Part shown: positions 15,421-31,800 of the stretch, piece after piece
How the letters are laid out: the number at the start of each line of letters is the position of its first letter
Position numbering within the stretch: the first letter of the stretch is position 1
Assembly: GCF_050948215.1 (NCBI RefSeq)
Contig: NW_027488913.1
Location: 1 to 64,000, forward strand
DNA: 64,000 nucleotides
Source: Halictus rubicundus
Taxonomy: Eukaryota; Arthropoda; Insecta; Hymenoptera; Halictidae
Direction of reading: 5' to 3'
Program-made: the position numbers and the translations under genes
The notes under the pieces: generated by a model
What the model was told of the DNA's origin: nothing
The model's database searches: none
The model's input: only the letters and a program-made list of their open reading frames with translations

Positions 15421-18400
15421 GATAGGATAGAGGATAGGATAGGATAGAGGATAGGATAGGATAGAGGATAGGATAGGATAGAGGATAGGATAGGGGATTG
15501 GATAGGACACAGGATAGGATAGGATAGAGGATATTATACGATAGAGGATTTGATAGAACAGCGGATATTGTAGGATAGAGGATAGGATAGGATAGAGCAT
15601 ATGATAGAGGATAGAATAGAGGATTGGATAATATAGTGGATATTATAGGATAGACGATAGGATAGGATAGAGGATACGATAGGATTGAGGATAGGATAGG
15701 GTAGAGGATAGGATAGGATGGAGGATACAGGATTTCAGGATAGGATAGGATAGAGGATAGGATAGGTTAGAGGATAGTATAGGATAGACAATAGGATAGG
15801 ATAGAGTACAGGATAGGATAGAGGATAGGATAGGATAGAGGATTGGATAGGATAGAGGATAGGATAGGATAGAGGTTAGGATAGGATAGGGGATAGGGTA
15901 GGATTGAGGATAGGATAGGATAGAGGATAGGATAGGATAGAGGATAGGATAGGATAGAGGATAGGATAGGATAGAGGATAGGATAGGGGATTGGATAGGA
16001 CATAGGATAGAGGATAGGATAGGATAGAGGATAGGATAGGATAGAGGATAGGATAGGATAGAGGATTGGATAGGATAGAGGATAGGATAGGATAGAGGAT
16101 TGGATAGGATAGAGGATAGGATAGGATAGAGGTTAGGATAGGATAGGGGATAGGGTAGGATTGAGGATAGGGTAGGATAGAGGATAGGATAGGATAGACG
16201 ATAGGATAGGATAGAGGATAGGATAGGGGATTGGATAGGATACAGGTCGGGATAGGATAGAGGATACGATAGGATAGTGGATAGGATAGGATAAAGGATT
16301 GGATAGGTTAGAGGATATTATAGGATAGGACAGAGGATACGATAGGATAGAGGGTAGGAGAGGATAGAGGATATAATAGGTTAGAAGATAGTATAGGATA
16401 GACAATAGGATAGAATATAGGACAGGATAGGATAGAGGATAGGATACGATAGAGGATTGGATAGGATAGAGGATAGGATAGGATAGAGGATTGGATAGGA
16501 TAGAGGATAGGATAGGATAGAGGATAGGATAGGATAGGGGATAGGGTAGGATTGAGGATAGGATAGGATAACGGATAGGATAGGATTGAGGATAGGATAG
16601 GTTAGAGGATAGTATAAAATAGAGAATAGGATAGGATAGGAAAGAGGATAGGATAGGACAGAGGATAGGATAGAGGATTGGATAGGATATTTGATATTAT
16701 AGGATAAACGATAGAGTAGAGGATAGGATAGAGGATAGGATAGAGGATAGGATAGGACAGACGATACGACAGGATAGAGGATAGGATAGGACAGAGGATT
16801 CGACAGGATAGAGGATAGGATAGGATAGGGGATAGGATAGGATTGAGGATAGGATAGGATAGAGGATAGGATAGAGGGTAGGATAGATGATTGGATAGGA
16901 TTGAGGATATTATAGGATATAGGATATGATAGGATAGAGGATAGGATATGATAGAGGATGGGATAGGATATCGGAAACGATAGGATAGAGGATAGGATAG
17001 GATAGAGGATTGTATAGGATAGAGGATAGGAGAGGATAGAGGATTGTATAGGATAGAGGATAGGATAGGATAGAGGATAGGATAGGATAGGGGATAGGAT
17101 ACGTTAGAGGATGGGATAGACTAGAGGATATTATAGGATATAGGATAGGATAGGATAGAGGATAGGATACGGTTGAGGATGGGATACTAAATAGGATACG
17201 ATAGGATAGATGATAGGATAGGATAGAGGATTGGATAGGATACAGGATAGCATTGAGGATAGGATAGGATAGAGGATAGGATAGAGAATAGGATAGAGGA
17301 TACGATAGAGGATTGGATAGGATAGAGGATATTATAGGATTGGCGATAGGATAGGATAGAGGATGGGATAGGATAGAGGATACGATAGGATAGAGGATAG
17401 GATAGGATAGAGGATAGGATGGGATAGAGGATAGGATAGGATAGAGGATAGGATAGGATAGAGGATAGGATAGGATAGAGGATAGGATAGGGGATTGGAT
17501 AGGACACAGGATAGGATAGGATAGAGGATATTATACGATAGAGGATTGGATAGAACAGCGGATATTGTAGGATAGAGGATAGGATAGGATAGAGCATAGG
17601 ATAGAGGATAGAATAGAGGATTGGATAATATAGTGGATATTATAGGATAGACGATAGGATAGGATAGAGGATACGATAGGATTGAGGATAGGATAGGGTA
17701 GAGGATAGGATAGGATGGAGGATACAGGATTTCAGGATAGGATAGGATAGAGGATAGGATAGGTTAGAGGATAGTATAGGATAGACAATAGGATAGGATA
17801 GAGTACAGGATAGGATAGAGGATAGGATAGGATAGAGGATTGGATAGGATAGAGGATAGGATAGGATAGAGGTTAGGATAGGATAGGGGATAGGGTAGGA
17901 TTGAGGATAGGATAGGATAGAGGATAGGATAGGATAGAGGATAGGATAGGATAGAGGATAGGATAGGATAGAGGATAGGATAGGATAGAGGATAGGATAG
18001 GGGATTGGATAGGACATAGGATAGAGGATAGGATAGGATAGAGGATAGGATAGGATAGAGGATAGGATAGGATAGAGGATTGGATAGGATAGAGGATAGG
18101 ATAGGATAGAGGATTGGATAGGATAGAGGATAGGATAGGATAGAGGTTAGGATAGGATAGGGGATAGGGTAGGATTGAGGATAGGGTAGGATAGAGGATA
18201 GGATAGGATAGACGATAGGATAGGATAGAGGATAGGATAGGGGATTGGATAGGATACAGGTCGGGATAGGATAGAGGATACGATAGGATAGTGGATAGGA
18301 TAGGATAAAGGATTGGATAGGTTAGAGGATATTATAGGATAGGACAGAGGATACGATAGGATAGAGGGTAGGAGAGGATAGAGGATATAATAGGTTAGAA

Positions 18401-19460
18401 GATAGTATAGGATAGACAATAGGATAGAATATAGGACAGGATAGGATAGAGGATAGGATACGATTGAGGATTGGATAGGATAGAGGATAGGATAGGATAG
18501 AGGATTGGATAGGATAGAGGATAGGATAGGATAGAGGATAGGATAGGATAGGGGATAGGGTAGGATTGAGGATAGGATAGGATAACGGATAGGATAGGAT
18601 TGAGGATAGGATAGGTTAGAGGATAGTATAAAATAGAGAATAGGATAGGATAGGAAAGAGGATAGGATAGGACAGAGGATAGGATAGAGGATTGGATAGG
18701 ATATTTGATATTATAGGATAAACGATAGAGTAGAGGATAGGATAGAGGATAGGATAGAGGATAGGATAGGACAGACGATACGACAGGATAGAGGATAGGA
18801 TAGGACAGAGGATTCGACAGGATAGAGGATAGGATAGGATAGGGGATAGGATAGGATTGAGGATAGGATAGGATAGAGGATAGGATAGAGGGTAGGATAG
18901 ATGATTGGATAGGATTGAGGATATTATAGGATATAGGATATGATAGGATAGAGGATAGGATATGATAGAGGATGGGATAGGATATCGGAAACGATAGGAT
19001 AGAGGATAGGATAGGATAGAGGATTGTATAGGATAGAGGATAGGAGAGGATAGAGGATTGTATAGGATAGAGGATAGGATAGGATAGAGGATAGGATAGG
19101 ATAGGGGATAGGATACGTTAGAGGATGGGATAGACTAGAGGATATTATAGGATATAGGATAGGATAGGATAGAGGATAGGATACGGTTGAGGATGGGATA
19201 CTAAATAGGATACGATAGGATAGATGATAGGATAGGATAGAGGATTGGATAGGATACAGGATAGCATTGAGGATAGGATAGGATAGAGGATAGGATAGAG
19301 AATAGGATAGAGGATACGATAGAGGATTGGATAGGATAGAGGATATTATAGGATTGGCGATAGGATAGGATAGAGGATGGGATAGGATAGAGGATACGAT
19401 AGGATAGAGGATAGGATAGGATAGAGGATAGGATGGGATAGAGGATAGGATAGGACATAG
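15421..19460. repeat. Two tandem satellite units of about 2.0 kb
   Basis: 15421-17440 is repeated by about 17420-19460. The offset is 1997 bp in the first part (GGATTGGATAATATAG at 15621 and 17618) and 2014 bp later (TATCGGAAACG at 16969 and 18983; a 90-codon open stretch at 16133-16405 is identical to 18147-18419). The difference is exactly 17 bp, one core unit, so one copy gained or lost a single 17-mer after duplication. Confidence 0.82.
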
Positions 19461-22400
19461 TGTAGGATAGGGTAGAGGATAGGATAGGTTAGAGGACAGG
19501 ATAGGATAGGATAAGATAGGGGATAGGATAGGATTGAGGATAGGATAGGGGATTGGATTGGACAGAGGATATTATAGGATAGAGGATAGGTTAGGATAGA
19601 GGATAGGATAGGATAGAGGATAGGATAGGAAAGAGGATGGCATAGGATAGAGGATAGGATAGAATAGAGGATATTATAGGATATAGGATAGGATAGGATA
19701 GAGGATAGGATACGGTTGAGGATGGGATACTAAAGAGGATACGATAGGATAGAGGATAGGATAGGATAGAGGATTAGATAGGATACAGGATAGCATTGAG
19801 GATAGGATAGGATAGAGGATAGGATAGAGGATTGGATAAGATATTGGATATTATAGGATAGACGATAGGATAGAGGATTGGATAGGGGTTAGGATAGAGG
19901 ATAGGATAGAGGATTGGATAGGATAGGGGATATTGTAGGATAGACGATAGGATAGGATAAAGGATGTGATAGGATAGAGGATACGATAGGATAGAGGATA
20001 GGATAGGATAGAGGATAGGATAGGATAAAGGATAGGATAGGATAGGATAAGGTAGGGGATAGGATAGGATTGAGGATAGGATAGGGGATTGGATAGGATA
20101 GAGGATATTATAAGATAGAGGATAGGTTAGGGGATTGGATAGGATAGAGGATAGGATAGGATTGAGGAAAATATGGGATATAGGATAGGATAGGATAGAG
20201 GATAGGATAGGATAGAGGATAGGATAGGATAGAGGATAGGGTAGGATAGAGGATAGGATAGGATAGGATAGAGGATAGGATAGGATAAAGTATAGGATAG
20301 GATAGAGGATATTATAGGATATAGGATACGATAGGATAGAGGATAGGATACGATAGAGGATGGGATAGGATAGAGGATAGGATAGGATAGAGGATAGGAT
20401 ACGATAAATGATGGGATAGGATAGAGGATACGATAGAATAGAGGATGGGATAGGATAGAGGATAGGATAGAGGATTATATACGATAGAGGATATTATAGC
20501 ATAGAGGATTGGATAGGATAGGGGATTTTATAGGATAGACGATAGGATAGAGGATAGGATAGAGGATTGGATAGGATAGGGGATATTGTGGGATAGAGGA
20601 TAGGACAGGATAGAGGATAGGATAGGATAGAGGATACGATAGGATAGAGGATAGGATATGATAGAGGATTTTATAGGATAGAGGATAGGATAGGATAGAG
20701 GATAGGATAGGATAGGGGATAGGATAGGATAGAGGATAGGATAGGACAGAGGATACGACAGGATAGAGGATAGGATAGGATAGGGGATAGGATAGGATTC
20801 AGGATAGTATAGGATAGAGAATACGCCAGGATAGAGGATAGGATAGGATAGGGGATAGGATAGGATTGAGGATAGGATAGGATAGAGTATAGGATAGAGG
20901 ATTGGATATTATAGAGGAAATTATAGGATAGACGATTGGATAGGATAGAGGATAGGATAGGATAGAGGATTGTATAGGATAGAGGATAGGATAGGATAGG
21001 ATAGGGGATAGGATAGAGGATAGGATAGAGGATAGGATAGAGGATAGGATAGGATAGAGTGTAGGATAGAGGATAGGATAGAGGGTAGGATAGAGGATTG
21101 GATAGGATTGAGGATATTATAGGATATAGGATATGATAGGATAGAGGATAGGATACGATAGAGGATGGGATAGGATAGAGGATACGATAGGATAGAGGAT
21201 AGGATAGGATAGAGGATAGGATAGAGGATTGGATACGATAGAGGATGGGATAGGATAGAGGATACGATAGGATAGAGGATAGGATAGGATAGAGGATTGT
21301 ATAGGACAGACGATACGACAGGATAGAGGATAGGATAGGACAGAGGATACGACAGGATAGAGGATAGGATAGGATAGGGGATAGGATACGTTAGAGGATG
21401 GGATAGGATAGAGGATATTATAGGATATAGGATAGGATAGGTTAGAGGATAGGATACGTTTGAGGATGGGATAGGAAAGAGGATACGATAGGATAGATGA
21501 TAGGATAGGATAGAGGATAGGATAGAGGATTGGATAGGATATTGGATATTATAGGATAGACGATAGGATAGAGGATAGGATAGGCGATTGGATAGGATAC
21601 AGGATAGGATAGGATAGAGGATAGGATAGGATAGAGGATGGGATAGGATACAGAACAGGATAGGATAGAGGACAGGATATGATAGAGGATGGGATAGGAT
21701 AGAGGATAGGATAGGATAGAGGATAGGATACGATAAAGGATGGTATAGGATAGAGGATACGATAGAATAGAGGATGGTAAAGGATAGAGGATAGGATAGA
21801 GGATTATATAGGATAGAGGATATTATAGAATAGAGGATTGGATAGGATAGGGGATATTATAGGATAGACGATAGGATAGAGGATAGGATAGAGGATAGGA
21901 TAGAGGATAGGATAGAGGATTCGATAGGATATGGGATATTGTAGGATAGAGGATAGGATAGGATAGAGGATAGGATAGGACAGAGGATACGACAGGATAG
22001 AGGATAGGATAGGATAGGGGATAGGATACGTTAGAGGATGGGATAGGATAGAGGATATTATAGGATATAGGATAGGATAGGTTAGAGGATAGGATACGTT
22101 TGAGGATGGGATAGGAAAGAGGATACGATAGGATAGATGATAGCATCGGATAGAGGATTGGATAGGATACAGGATAGCATTGAGGATAGGATAGGATAGA
22201 GGATAGGATGCGATAAAGGATGGGATAGGATAGAGGATACGATAGAATAGAGGATAGGATAGGATAGAGGATAGGATAGAGGATTGGATAGGATAGAGGA
22301 TAGGATAGGATAGAGGATTGGATAGGATAGAGGATAGGATAGGATAGAGGATAGGATAGGATAGGGGGTAGGGTAGGATTGAGGATAGGATAGGATAACG

Positions 22401-25400
22401 GATAGGATAGGATTGAGGATAGGATAGGTTAGAGGATAGTATAGGAAAGAGGATAGGATAGGACAGAGGATAGGATAGAGGATTGGATAGGATATTTGAT
22501 ATTATAGGATAAACGATAGAGTAGAGGATAGGATAGAGGATAGGATAGAGGATAGGATAGGACAGACGATACGACAGGATAGAGGATAGGATAGGACAGA
22601 GGATTCGACAGGATAGAGGATAGGATAGGATAGGATAGGATTGAGGATAGGATAGGATAGAGGATAGGATAGAGGGTAGGATAGATGATTGGATAGGATT
22701 GAGGATATTATAGGATATAGGATATGATAGGATAGAGGATAGGATATGATAGAGGATGGGATAGGATATCGGAAACGATAGGATAGAGGATAGGATAGGA
22801 TAGAGGATTGTATAGGATAGAGGATAGGAGAGGATAGAGGATTGTATAGGATAGAGGATAGGATAGGATAGAGGATAGGATAGGATAGGGGATAGGATAC
22901 GTTAGAGGATGGGATAGACTAGAGGATATTATAGGATATAGGATAGGATAGGATAGAGGATAGGATACGGTTGAGGATGGGATACTAAATAGGATACGAT
23001 AGGATAGATGATAGGATAGGATAGAGGATTGGATAGGATACAGGATAGCATTGAGGATAGGATAGGATAGAGGATAGGATAGAGAATAGGATAGAGGATA
23101 CGATAGAGGATTGGATAGGATAGAGGATATTATAGGATTGGCGATAGGATAGGATAGAGGATGGGATAGGATAGAGGATACGATAGGATAGAGGATAGGA
23201 TAGGATAGAGGATAGGATGGGATAGAGGATAGGATAGGACATAGTGTAGGATAGGGTAGAGGATAGGATAGGTTAGAGGACAGGATAGGATAGGATAAGA
23301 TAGGGGATAGGATAGGATTGAGGATAGGATAGGGGATTGGATTGGACAGAGGATATTATAGGATAGAGGATAGGTTAGGATAGAGGATAGGATAGGATAG
23401 AGGATAGGATAGGAAAGAGGATGGCATAGGATAGAGGATAGGATAGAATAGAGGATAGGATAGGATAGAGGATAGGATAGGATAGAGGATAGGATAGGAT
23501 AGGATAAGGTAGGGGATAGGATAGGGTTGAGGATATTATAGGATAGAGGATAGGTTAGGGGATTGGATAGGATAGAGGATAGGCTAGGATTGAGGAAAAT
23601 ATAGGATATAGGATAGGATATAGTAGGGGATAGGATAGAGGATAGGATAGAGGATAGGATAGGATACAGGACAGAATAGGATAGAGGACAGGATAGGATA
23701 GAGGATAGGATAGGATTTCAGGACAGGATAGGATAGAGGACAGGATACGATAGAGGATAGGATAGGATAGAGGATTGTATAGGATAGAGGATAGGATAGG
23801 ATAGAGGATAGGATAGGATAGGGGATAGGATAGAGGATAGGATAGAGGATAGGATAGAGGATAGGATAGGATAGAGTGTAGGATAGAGGATAGGATAGAG
23901 GGTAGGATAGAGGATTGGATAGGATTGAGGATATTATAGGATATAGGATATGATAGGATAGAGGATAGGATACGATAGAGGATGGGATAGGATAGAGGAT
24001 ACGATAGGATAGAGGATAGGATATGATAGAGGATTTTATAGGATAGAGGATAGGATAGGATAGAGGATAGGATAGGATAGAGGATAGGATAGGATAGGGG
24101 ATAGGATAGGATAGAGGATAGGATAGGACAGAGGATACGACAGGATAGAGGATAGGATAGGATAGGGGATAGGATAGGATTCAGGATAGTATAGGATAGA
24201 GAATACGCCAGGATAGAGGATAGGATAGGATAGGGGATAGGATAGGATTGAGGATAGGATAGGATAGAGGATAGGATAGAGGATTGGATATTATAGAGGA
24301 AATTATAGGATAGACGATTGGATAGGATAGAGGATAGGATAGGATAGAGGATTGTATAGGATAGAGGATAGGATAGGATAGAGGATAGGATAGGATAGGG
24401 GATAGGATAGAGGATAGGATAGAGGATAGGATAGAGGATAGGATAGGATAGAGTGTAGGATAGAGGATAGGATAGAGGGTAGGATAGAGGATTGGATACG
24501 ATAGAGGATGGGATAGGATAGAGGATAGGATAGGATAGAGGATAGGATACGATAAATGATGGGATAGGATAGAGGATACGATAGAATAGAGGATGGGATA
24601 GGATAGAGGATAGGATAGAGGATTATATACGATAGAGGATATTATAGCATAGAGGATTGGATAGGATAGGGGATTTTATAGGATAGACGATAGGATAGAG
24701 GATAGGATAGAGGATTGGATAGGATAGGGGATATTGTGGGATAGAGGATAGGACAGGATAGAGGATAGGATAGGATAGAGGATACGATAGGATAGAGGAT
24801 AGGATATGATAGAGGATTTTATAGGATAGAGGATAGGATAGGATAGAGGATAGGATAGGATAGGGGATAGGATAGGATAGAGGATAGGATAGGACAGAGG
24901 ATACGACAGGATAGAGGATAGGATAGGATAGGGGATAGGATAGGATTCAGGATAGTATAGGATAGAGAATACGCCAGGATAGAGGATAGGATAGGATAGG
25001 GGATAGGATAGGATTGAGGATAGGATAGGATAGAGTATAGGATAGAGGATTGGATATTATAGAGGAAATTATAGGATAGACGATTGGATAGGATAGAGGA
25101 TAGGATAGGATAGAGGATTGTATAGGATAGAGGATAGGATAGGATAGGATAGGGGATAGGATAGAGGATAGGATAGAGGATAGGATAGAGGATAGGATAG
25201 GATAGAGTGTAGGATAGAGGATAGGATAGAGGGTAGGATAGAGGATTGGATAGGATTGAGGATATTATAGGATATAGGATATGATAGGATAGAGGATAGG
25301 ATACGATAGAGGATGGGATAGGATAGAGGATACGATAGGATAGAGGATAGGATAGGATAGAGGATAGGATAGAGGATTGGATACGATAGAGGATGGGATA

Positions 25401-25887
25401 GGATAGAGGATACGATAGGATAGAGGATAGGATAGGATAGAGGATTGTATAGGACAGACGATACGACAGGATAGAGGATAGGATAGGACAGAGGATACGA
25501 CAGGATAGAGGATAGGATAGGATAGGGGATAGGATACGTTAGAGGATGGGATAGGATAGAGGATATTATAGGATATAGGATAGGATAGGTTAGAGGATAG
25601 GATACGTTTGAGGATGGGATAGGAAAGAGGATACGATAGGATAGATGATAGGATAGGATAGAGGATAGGATAGAGGATTGGATAGGATATTGGATATTAT
25701 AGGATAGACGATAGGATAGAGGATAGGATAGGCGATTGGATAGGATACAGGATAGGATAGGATAGAGGATAGGATAGGATAGAGGATGGGATAGGATACA
25801 GAACAGGGTAGGATAGAGGACAGGATATGATAGAGGATGGGATAGGATAGAGGATAGGATAGGATAGAGGATAGGATACGATAAAGG
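19461..25887. repeat. Satellite higher-order units of about 3.8 and 4.3 kb
   Basis: The marker TATCGGAAACG at 18983, 22767 and 27078 gives unit lengths of 3784 and 4311 bp. An 85-codon minus-strand open stretch is identical at 19201-19458, 22985-23242 and 27296-27553, at the same spacings. The longer unit carries extra AGAATACGCC-bearing material (markers at 24200 and 24966). This block shares its variant vocabulary with block A but in a different order. Confidence 0.82.
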
Positions 25888-28800
25888 ATGGTATAGGATA
25901 GAGGATACGATAGAATAGAGGATGGTAAAGGATAGAGGATAGGATAGAGGATTATATAGGATAGAGGATATTATAGAATAGAGGATTGGATAGGATAGGG
26001 GATATTATAGGATAGACGATAGGATAGAGGATAGGATAGAGGATAGGATAGAGGATTCGATAGGATATGGGATATTGTAGGATAGAGGATAGGATAGGAT
26101 AGAGGATAGGATAGGATAGAGGATAGGATCGGATAGGATAAGGTAGGGGATAGGATAGGATTGAGGATAGGATAGGGGATTGGATAGGATAGAGGATATT
26201 ATAGGATAGAGGATAGGATAGAGGATTGTATAGGACAGACGACACGACAGGATAGAGGATAGGATAGGACAGAGGATACGACAGGATAGAGGATAGGATA
26301 GGATAGGGGATAGGATACGTTAGAGGATGGGATAGGATAGAGGATATTATAGGATATAGGATAGGATAGGTTAGAGGATAGGATACGTTTGAGGATGGGA
26401 TAGGAAAGAGGATACGATAGGATAGATGATAGCATCGGATAGAGGATTGGATAGGATACAGGATAGCATTGAGGATAGGATAGGATAGAGGATAGGATGC
26501 GATAAAGGATGGGATAGGATAGAGGATACGATAGAATAGAGGATAGGATAGGATAGAGGATAGGATAGAGGATTGGATAGGATAGAGGATAGGATAGGAT
26601 AGAGGATTGGATAGGATAGAGGATAGGATAGGATAGAGGATAGGATAGGATAGGGGATAGGGTAGGATTGAGGATAGGATAGGATAACGGATAGGATAGG
26701 ATTGAGGATAGGATAGGTTAGAGGATAGTATAAAATAGAGAATAGGATAGGATAGGAAAGAGGATAGGATAGGACAGAGGATAGGATAGAGGATTGGATA
26801 GGATATTTGATATTATAGGATAAACGATAGAGTAGAGGATAGGATAGAGGATAGGATAGAGGATAGGATAGGACAGACGATACGACAGGATAGAGGATAG
26901 GATAGGACAGAGGATTCGACAGGATAGAGGATAGGATAGGATAGGATAGGATTGAGGATAGGATAGGATAGAGGATAGGATAGAGGGTAGGATAGATGAT
27001 TGGATAGGATTGAGGATATTATAGGATATAGGATATGATAGGATAGAGGATAGGATATGATAGAGGATGGGATAGGATATCGGAAACGATAGGATAGAGG
27101 ATAGGATAGGATAGAGGATTGTATAGGATAGAGGATAGGAGAGGATAGAGGATTGTATAGGATAGAGGATAGGATAGGATAGAGGATAGGATAGGATAGG
27201 GGATAGGATACGTTAGAGGATGGGATAGACTAGAGGATATTATAGGATATAGGATAGGATAGGATAGAGGATAGGATACGGTTGAGGATGGGATACTAAA
27301 TAGGATACGATAGGATAGATGATAGGATAGGATAGAGGATTGGATAGGATACAGGATAGCATTGAGGATAGGATAGGATAGAGGATAGGATAGAGAATAG
27401 GATAGAGGATACGATAGAGGATTGGATAGGATAGAGGATATTATAGGATTGGCGATAGGATAGGATAGAGGATGGGATAGGATAGAGGATACGATAGGAT
27501 AGAGGATAGGATAGGATAGAGGATAGGATGGGATAGAGGATAGGATAGGACATAGTGTAGGATAGGGTAGAGGATAGGATAGGTTAGAGGACAGGATAGG
27601 ATAGGATAAGATAGGGGATAGGATAGGATTGAGGATAGGATAGGGGATTGGATTGGACAGAGGATATTATAGGATAGAGGATAGGTTAGGATAGAGGATA
27701 GGATAGGATAGAGGATAGGATAGGAAAGAGGATGGCATAGGATAGAGGATAGGATAGAATAGAGGATAGGATAGGATAGAGGATAGGATAGGATAGAGGA
27801 TAGGATAGGATAGGATAAGGTAGGGGATAGGATAGGGTTGAGGATATTATAGGATAGAGGATAGGTTAGGGGATTGGATAGGATAGAGGATAGGCTAGGA
27901 TTGAGGAAAATATAGGATATAGGATAGGATATAGTAGGGGATAGGATAGAGGATAGGATAGAGGATAGGATAGGATACAGGACAGAATAGGATAGAGGAC
28001 AGGATAGGATAGAGGATAGGATAGGATTTCAGGACAGGATAGGATAGAGGACAGGATACGATAGAGGATAGGATAGGATAGAGGATTGTATAGGATAGAG
28101 GATAGGAGAGGAAAGAGGATTGTATAGGATAGAGGATAGGATAGGATAGAGGATAGGATAGGATAGGGGATAGGATACGTTAGAGGATGGGATAGACTAG
28201 AGGATATTATAGGATATAGGATAGGATAGGATAGAGGATAGGATACGGTTGAGGATGGGATACTAAAGAGGATACGATAGGATAGAGGATAGGATAGGAT
28301 AGAGGATTAGATAGGATACAGGATAGCATTGAGGATAGGATAGGATAGAGGATAGGATAGAGGATTGGATAGGATATTGGATATTATAGGATAGACGATA
28401 GGATAGAGGATTGGATAGGGGTTAGGATAGAGGATAGGATAGAGGATTGGATAGGATAGGGGATATTGTAGGATAGACGATAGGATAGGATAAAGGATGT
28501 GATAGGATAGAGGATACGATAGGATAGAGGATAGGATAGGATAGAGGATAGGATAGGATAAAGGATAGGATAGGATAGGATAAGGTAGGGGATAGGATAG
28601 GATTGAGGATAGGATAGGGGATTGGATAGGATAGAGGATATTATAAGATAGAGGATAGGTTAGGGGATTGGATAGGATAGAGGATAGGATAGGATTGAGG
28701 AAAATATGGGATATAGGATAGGATAGGATAGAGGATAGGATAGGATAGAGGATAGGATAGGATAGAGGATAGGGTAGGATAGAGGATAGGATAGGATAGG

Positions 28801-31800
28801 ATAGAGGATAGGATAGGATAAAGTATAGGATAGGATAGAGGATATTATAGGATATAGGATACGATAGGATAGAGGATAGGATACGATAGAGGATGGGATA
28901 GGATAGAGGATAGGATAGGATAGAGGATAGGATACGATAAATGATGGGATAGGATAGAGGATACGATAGAATAGAGGATGGGATAGGATAGAGGATAGGA
29001 TAGAGGATTATATACGATAGAGGATATTATAGCATAGAGGATTGGATAGGATAGGGGATTTTATAGGATAGACGATAGGATAGAGGATAGGATAGAGGAT
29101 TGGATAGGATAGGGGATATTGTGGGATAGAGGATAGGACAGGATAGAGGATAGGATAGGATAGAGGATACGATAGGATAGAGGATAGGATATGATAGAGG
29201 ATTTTATAGGATAGAGGATAGGATAGGATAGAGGATAGGATAGGATAGGGGATAGGATAGGATAGAGGATAGGATAGGACAGAGGATACGACAGGATAGA
29301 GGATAGGATAGGATAGGGGATAGGATAGGATTCAGGATAGTATAGGATAGAGAATACGCCAGGATAGAGGATAGGATAGGATAGGGGATAGGATAGGATT
29401 GAGGATAGGATAGGATAGAGGATAGGATAGAGGATTGGATATTATAGAGGAAATTATAGGATAGACGATTGGATAGGATAGAGGATAGGATAGGATAGAG
29501 GATTGTATAGGATAGAGGATAGGATAGGATAGAGGATAGGATAGGATAGGGGATAGGATAGAGGATAGGATAGAGGATAGGATAGAGGATAGGATAGGAT
29601 AGAGTGTAGGATAGAGGATAGGATAGAGGGTAGGATAGAGGATTGGATAGGATTGAGGATATTATAGGATATAGGATATCATAGGATAGAGGACAGGATA
29701 CGATAGAGGATGGGATAGGATAGAGGATACGATAGGATAGAGGATAGGATAGGATAGAGGATAGGATAGAGGATTGGATACGATAGAGGATGGGATAGGA
29801 TAGAGGATACGATAGGATAGAGGATAGGATAGGATAGAGGATTGTATAGGACAGACGATACGACAGGATAGAGGATAGGATAGGACAGAGGATACGACAG
29901 GATAGAGGATAGGATAGGATAGGGGATAGGATACGTTAGAGGATGGGATAGGATAGAGGATATTATAGGATATAGGATAGGATAGGTTAGAGGATAGGAT
30001 ACGTTTGAGGATGGGATAGGAAAGAGGATACGATAGGATAGATGATAGGATAGGATAGAGGATAGGATAGAGGATTGGATAGGATATTGGATATTATAGG
30101 ATAGACGATAGGATAGAGGATAGGATAGAGGATTGGATAGGATAGGGGATATTGTAGGATAGACGATAGGATAGGACAGAGGATGTGATAGGATAGAGGA
30201 TACGATAGGATAGAGGATGGGATAGGCGATTGGATAGGATACAGGATAGGATAGGATAGAGGATAGGATAGGATAGAGGATGGGATAGGATACAGAACAG
30301 GATAGGATAGAGGACAGGATATGATAGAGGATGGGATAGGATAGAGGATAGGATAGGATAGAGGATAGGATACTATAAAGGATGGTATAGGATAGAGGAT
30401 ACGATAGAATAGAGGATGGTAAAGGATAGAGGATAGGATAGAGGATTATATAGGATAGAGGATATTATAGAATAGAGGATTGGATAGGATAGGGGATATT
30501 ATAGGATAGACGATAGGATAGAGGATAGGATAGAGGATAGGATAGAGGATTCGATAGGATATGGGATATTGTAGGATAGAGGATAGGATAGGATAGAGGA
30601 TAGGATAGGATAGAGGATAGGATAGGATAGGATAAGGTAGGGGATAGGATAGGATTCAGGATAGGATAGGGGATTGGATAGGATAGAGGATATTATAGGA
30701 TAGAGGATAGGATAGAGGATTGTATAGGACAGACGACACGACAGGATAGAGGATAGGATAGGACAGAGGATACGACAGGATAGAGGATAGGATAGGATAG
30801 GGGATAGGATACGTTAGAGGATGGGATAGGATAGAGGATATTATAGGATATAGGATAGGATAGGTTAGAGGATAGGATACGTTTGAGGATGGGATAGGAA
30901 AGAGGATACGATAGGATAGATGATAGCATCGGATAGAGGATTGGATAGGATACAGGATAGCATTGAGGATAGGATAGGATAGAGGATAGGATGCGATAAA
31001 GGATGGGATAGGATAGAGGATACGATAGAATAGAGTATAGGATAGGATAGAGGATAGGATAGAGGATTGGATAGGATAGAGGATACTATAGGATAGAAGA
31101 TAGGGTAGTATAGAGGATAGGATAGAGCATAGGATAGAGGATAGGATAGAGGATTTGATAGGATAGAGGATAGGATAGGATAGAGGATAGGATAGGATAG
31201 AGGATAGGATAGAGGATAGGATAGGATAGAGTGTAGGATAGAGGATATTATACGATATAGGATATGATAGGATAGAGGATAGGATACGATAGAGGATGGG
31301 ATAGGATAGAGGATACGATAGGATAGAGGATAGGATAGAGGATAGGATACGATAGAGGATGGGATAGGGTAGAGAATACGAAAGGATAGAGGATAGGATA
31401 GGATAGAGGATTGTATAGGACAGACGATACGACAGGATAGAGGATAGGATAGGACAGAGGATATGACAGGACAGAGGATAGGATAGGACAGAGGATACGA
31501 CAGGATAGAGGATAGGATAGGATAGGGGATAGGATAGGATTCAGGATAGTATAGGATAGAGAATACGCCAGGATAGAGGATAGGATAGGATAGGGGATAG
31601 GATAGGATTGAGGATAGGATAGGATAGAGGATAGGATAGAGGATTGGATATTATAGAGGAAATTATAGGATAGACGATTGGATAGGATAGAGGATAGGAT
31701 AGGATAGAGGATTGTATAGGATAGAGGATAGGATAGGATAGAGGATAGGATAGGATAGGGGATAGGGTAGAGGATAGGATAGAGGATAGGATAGAGGATA

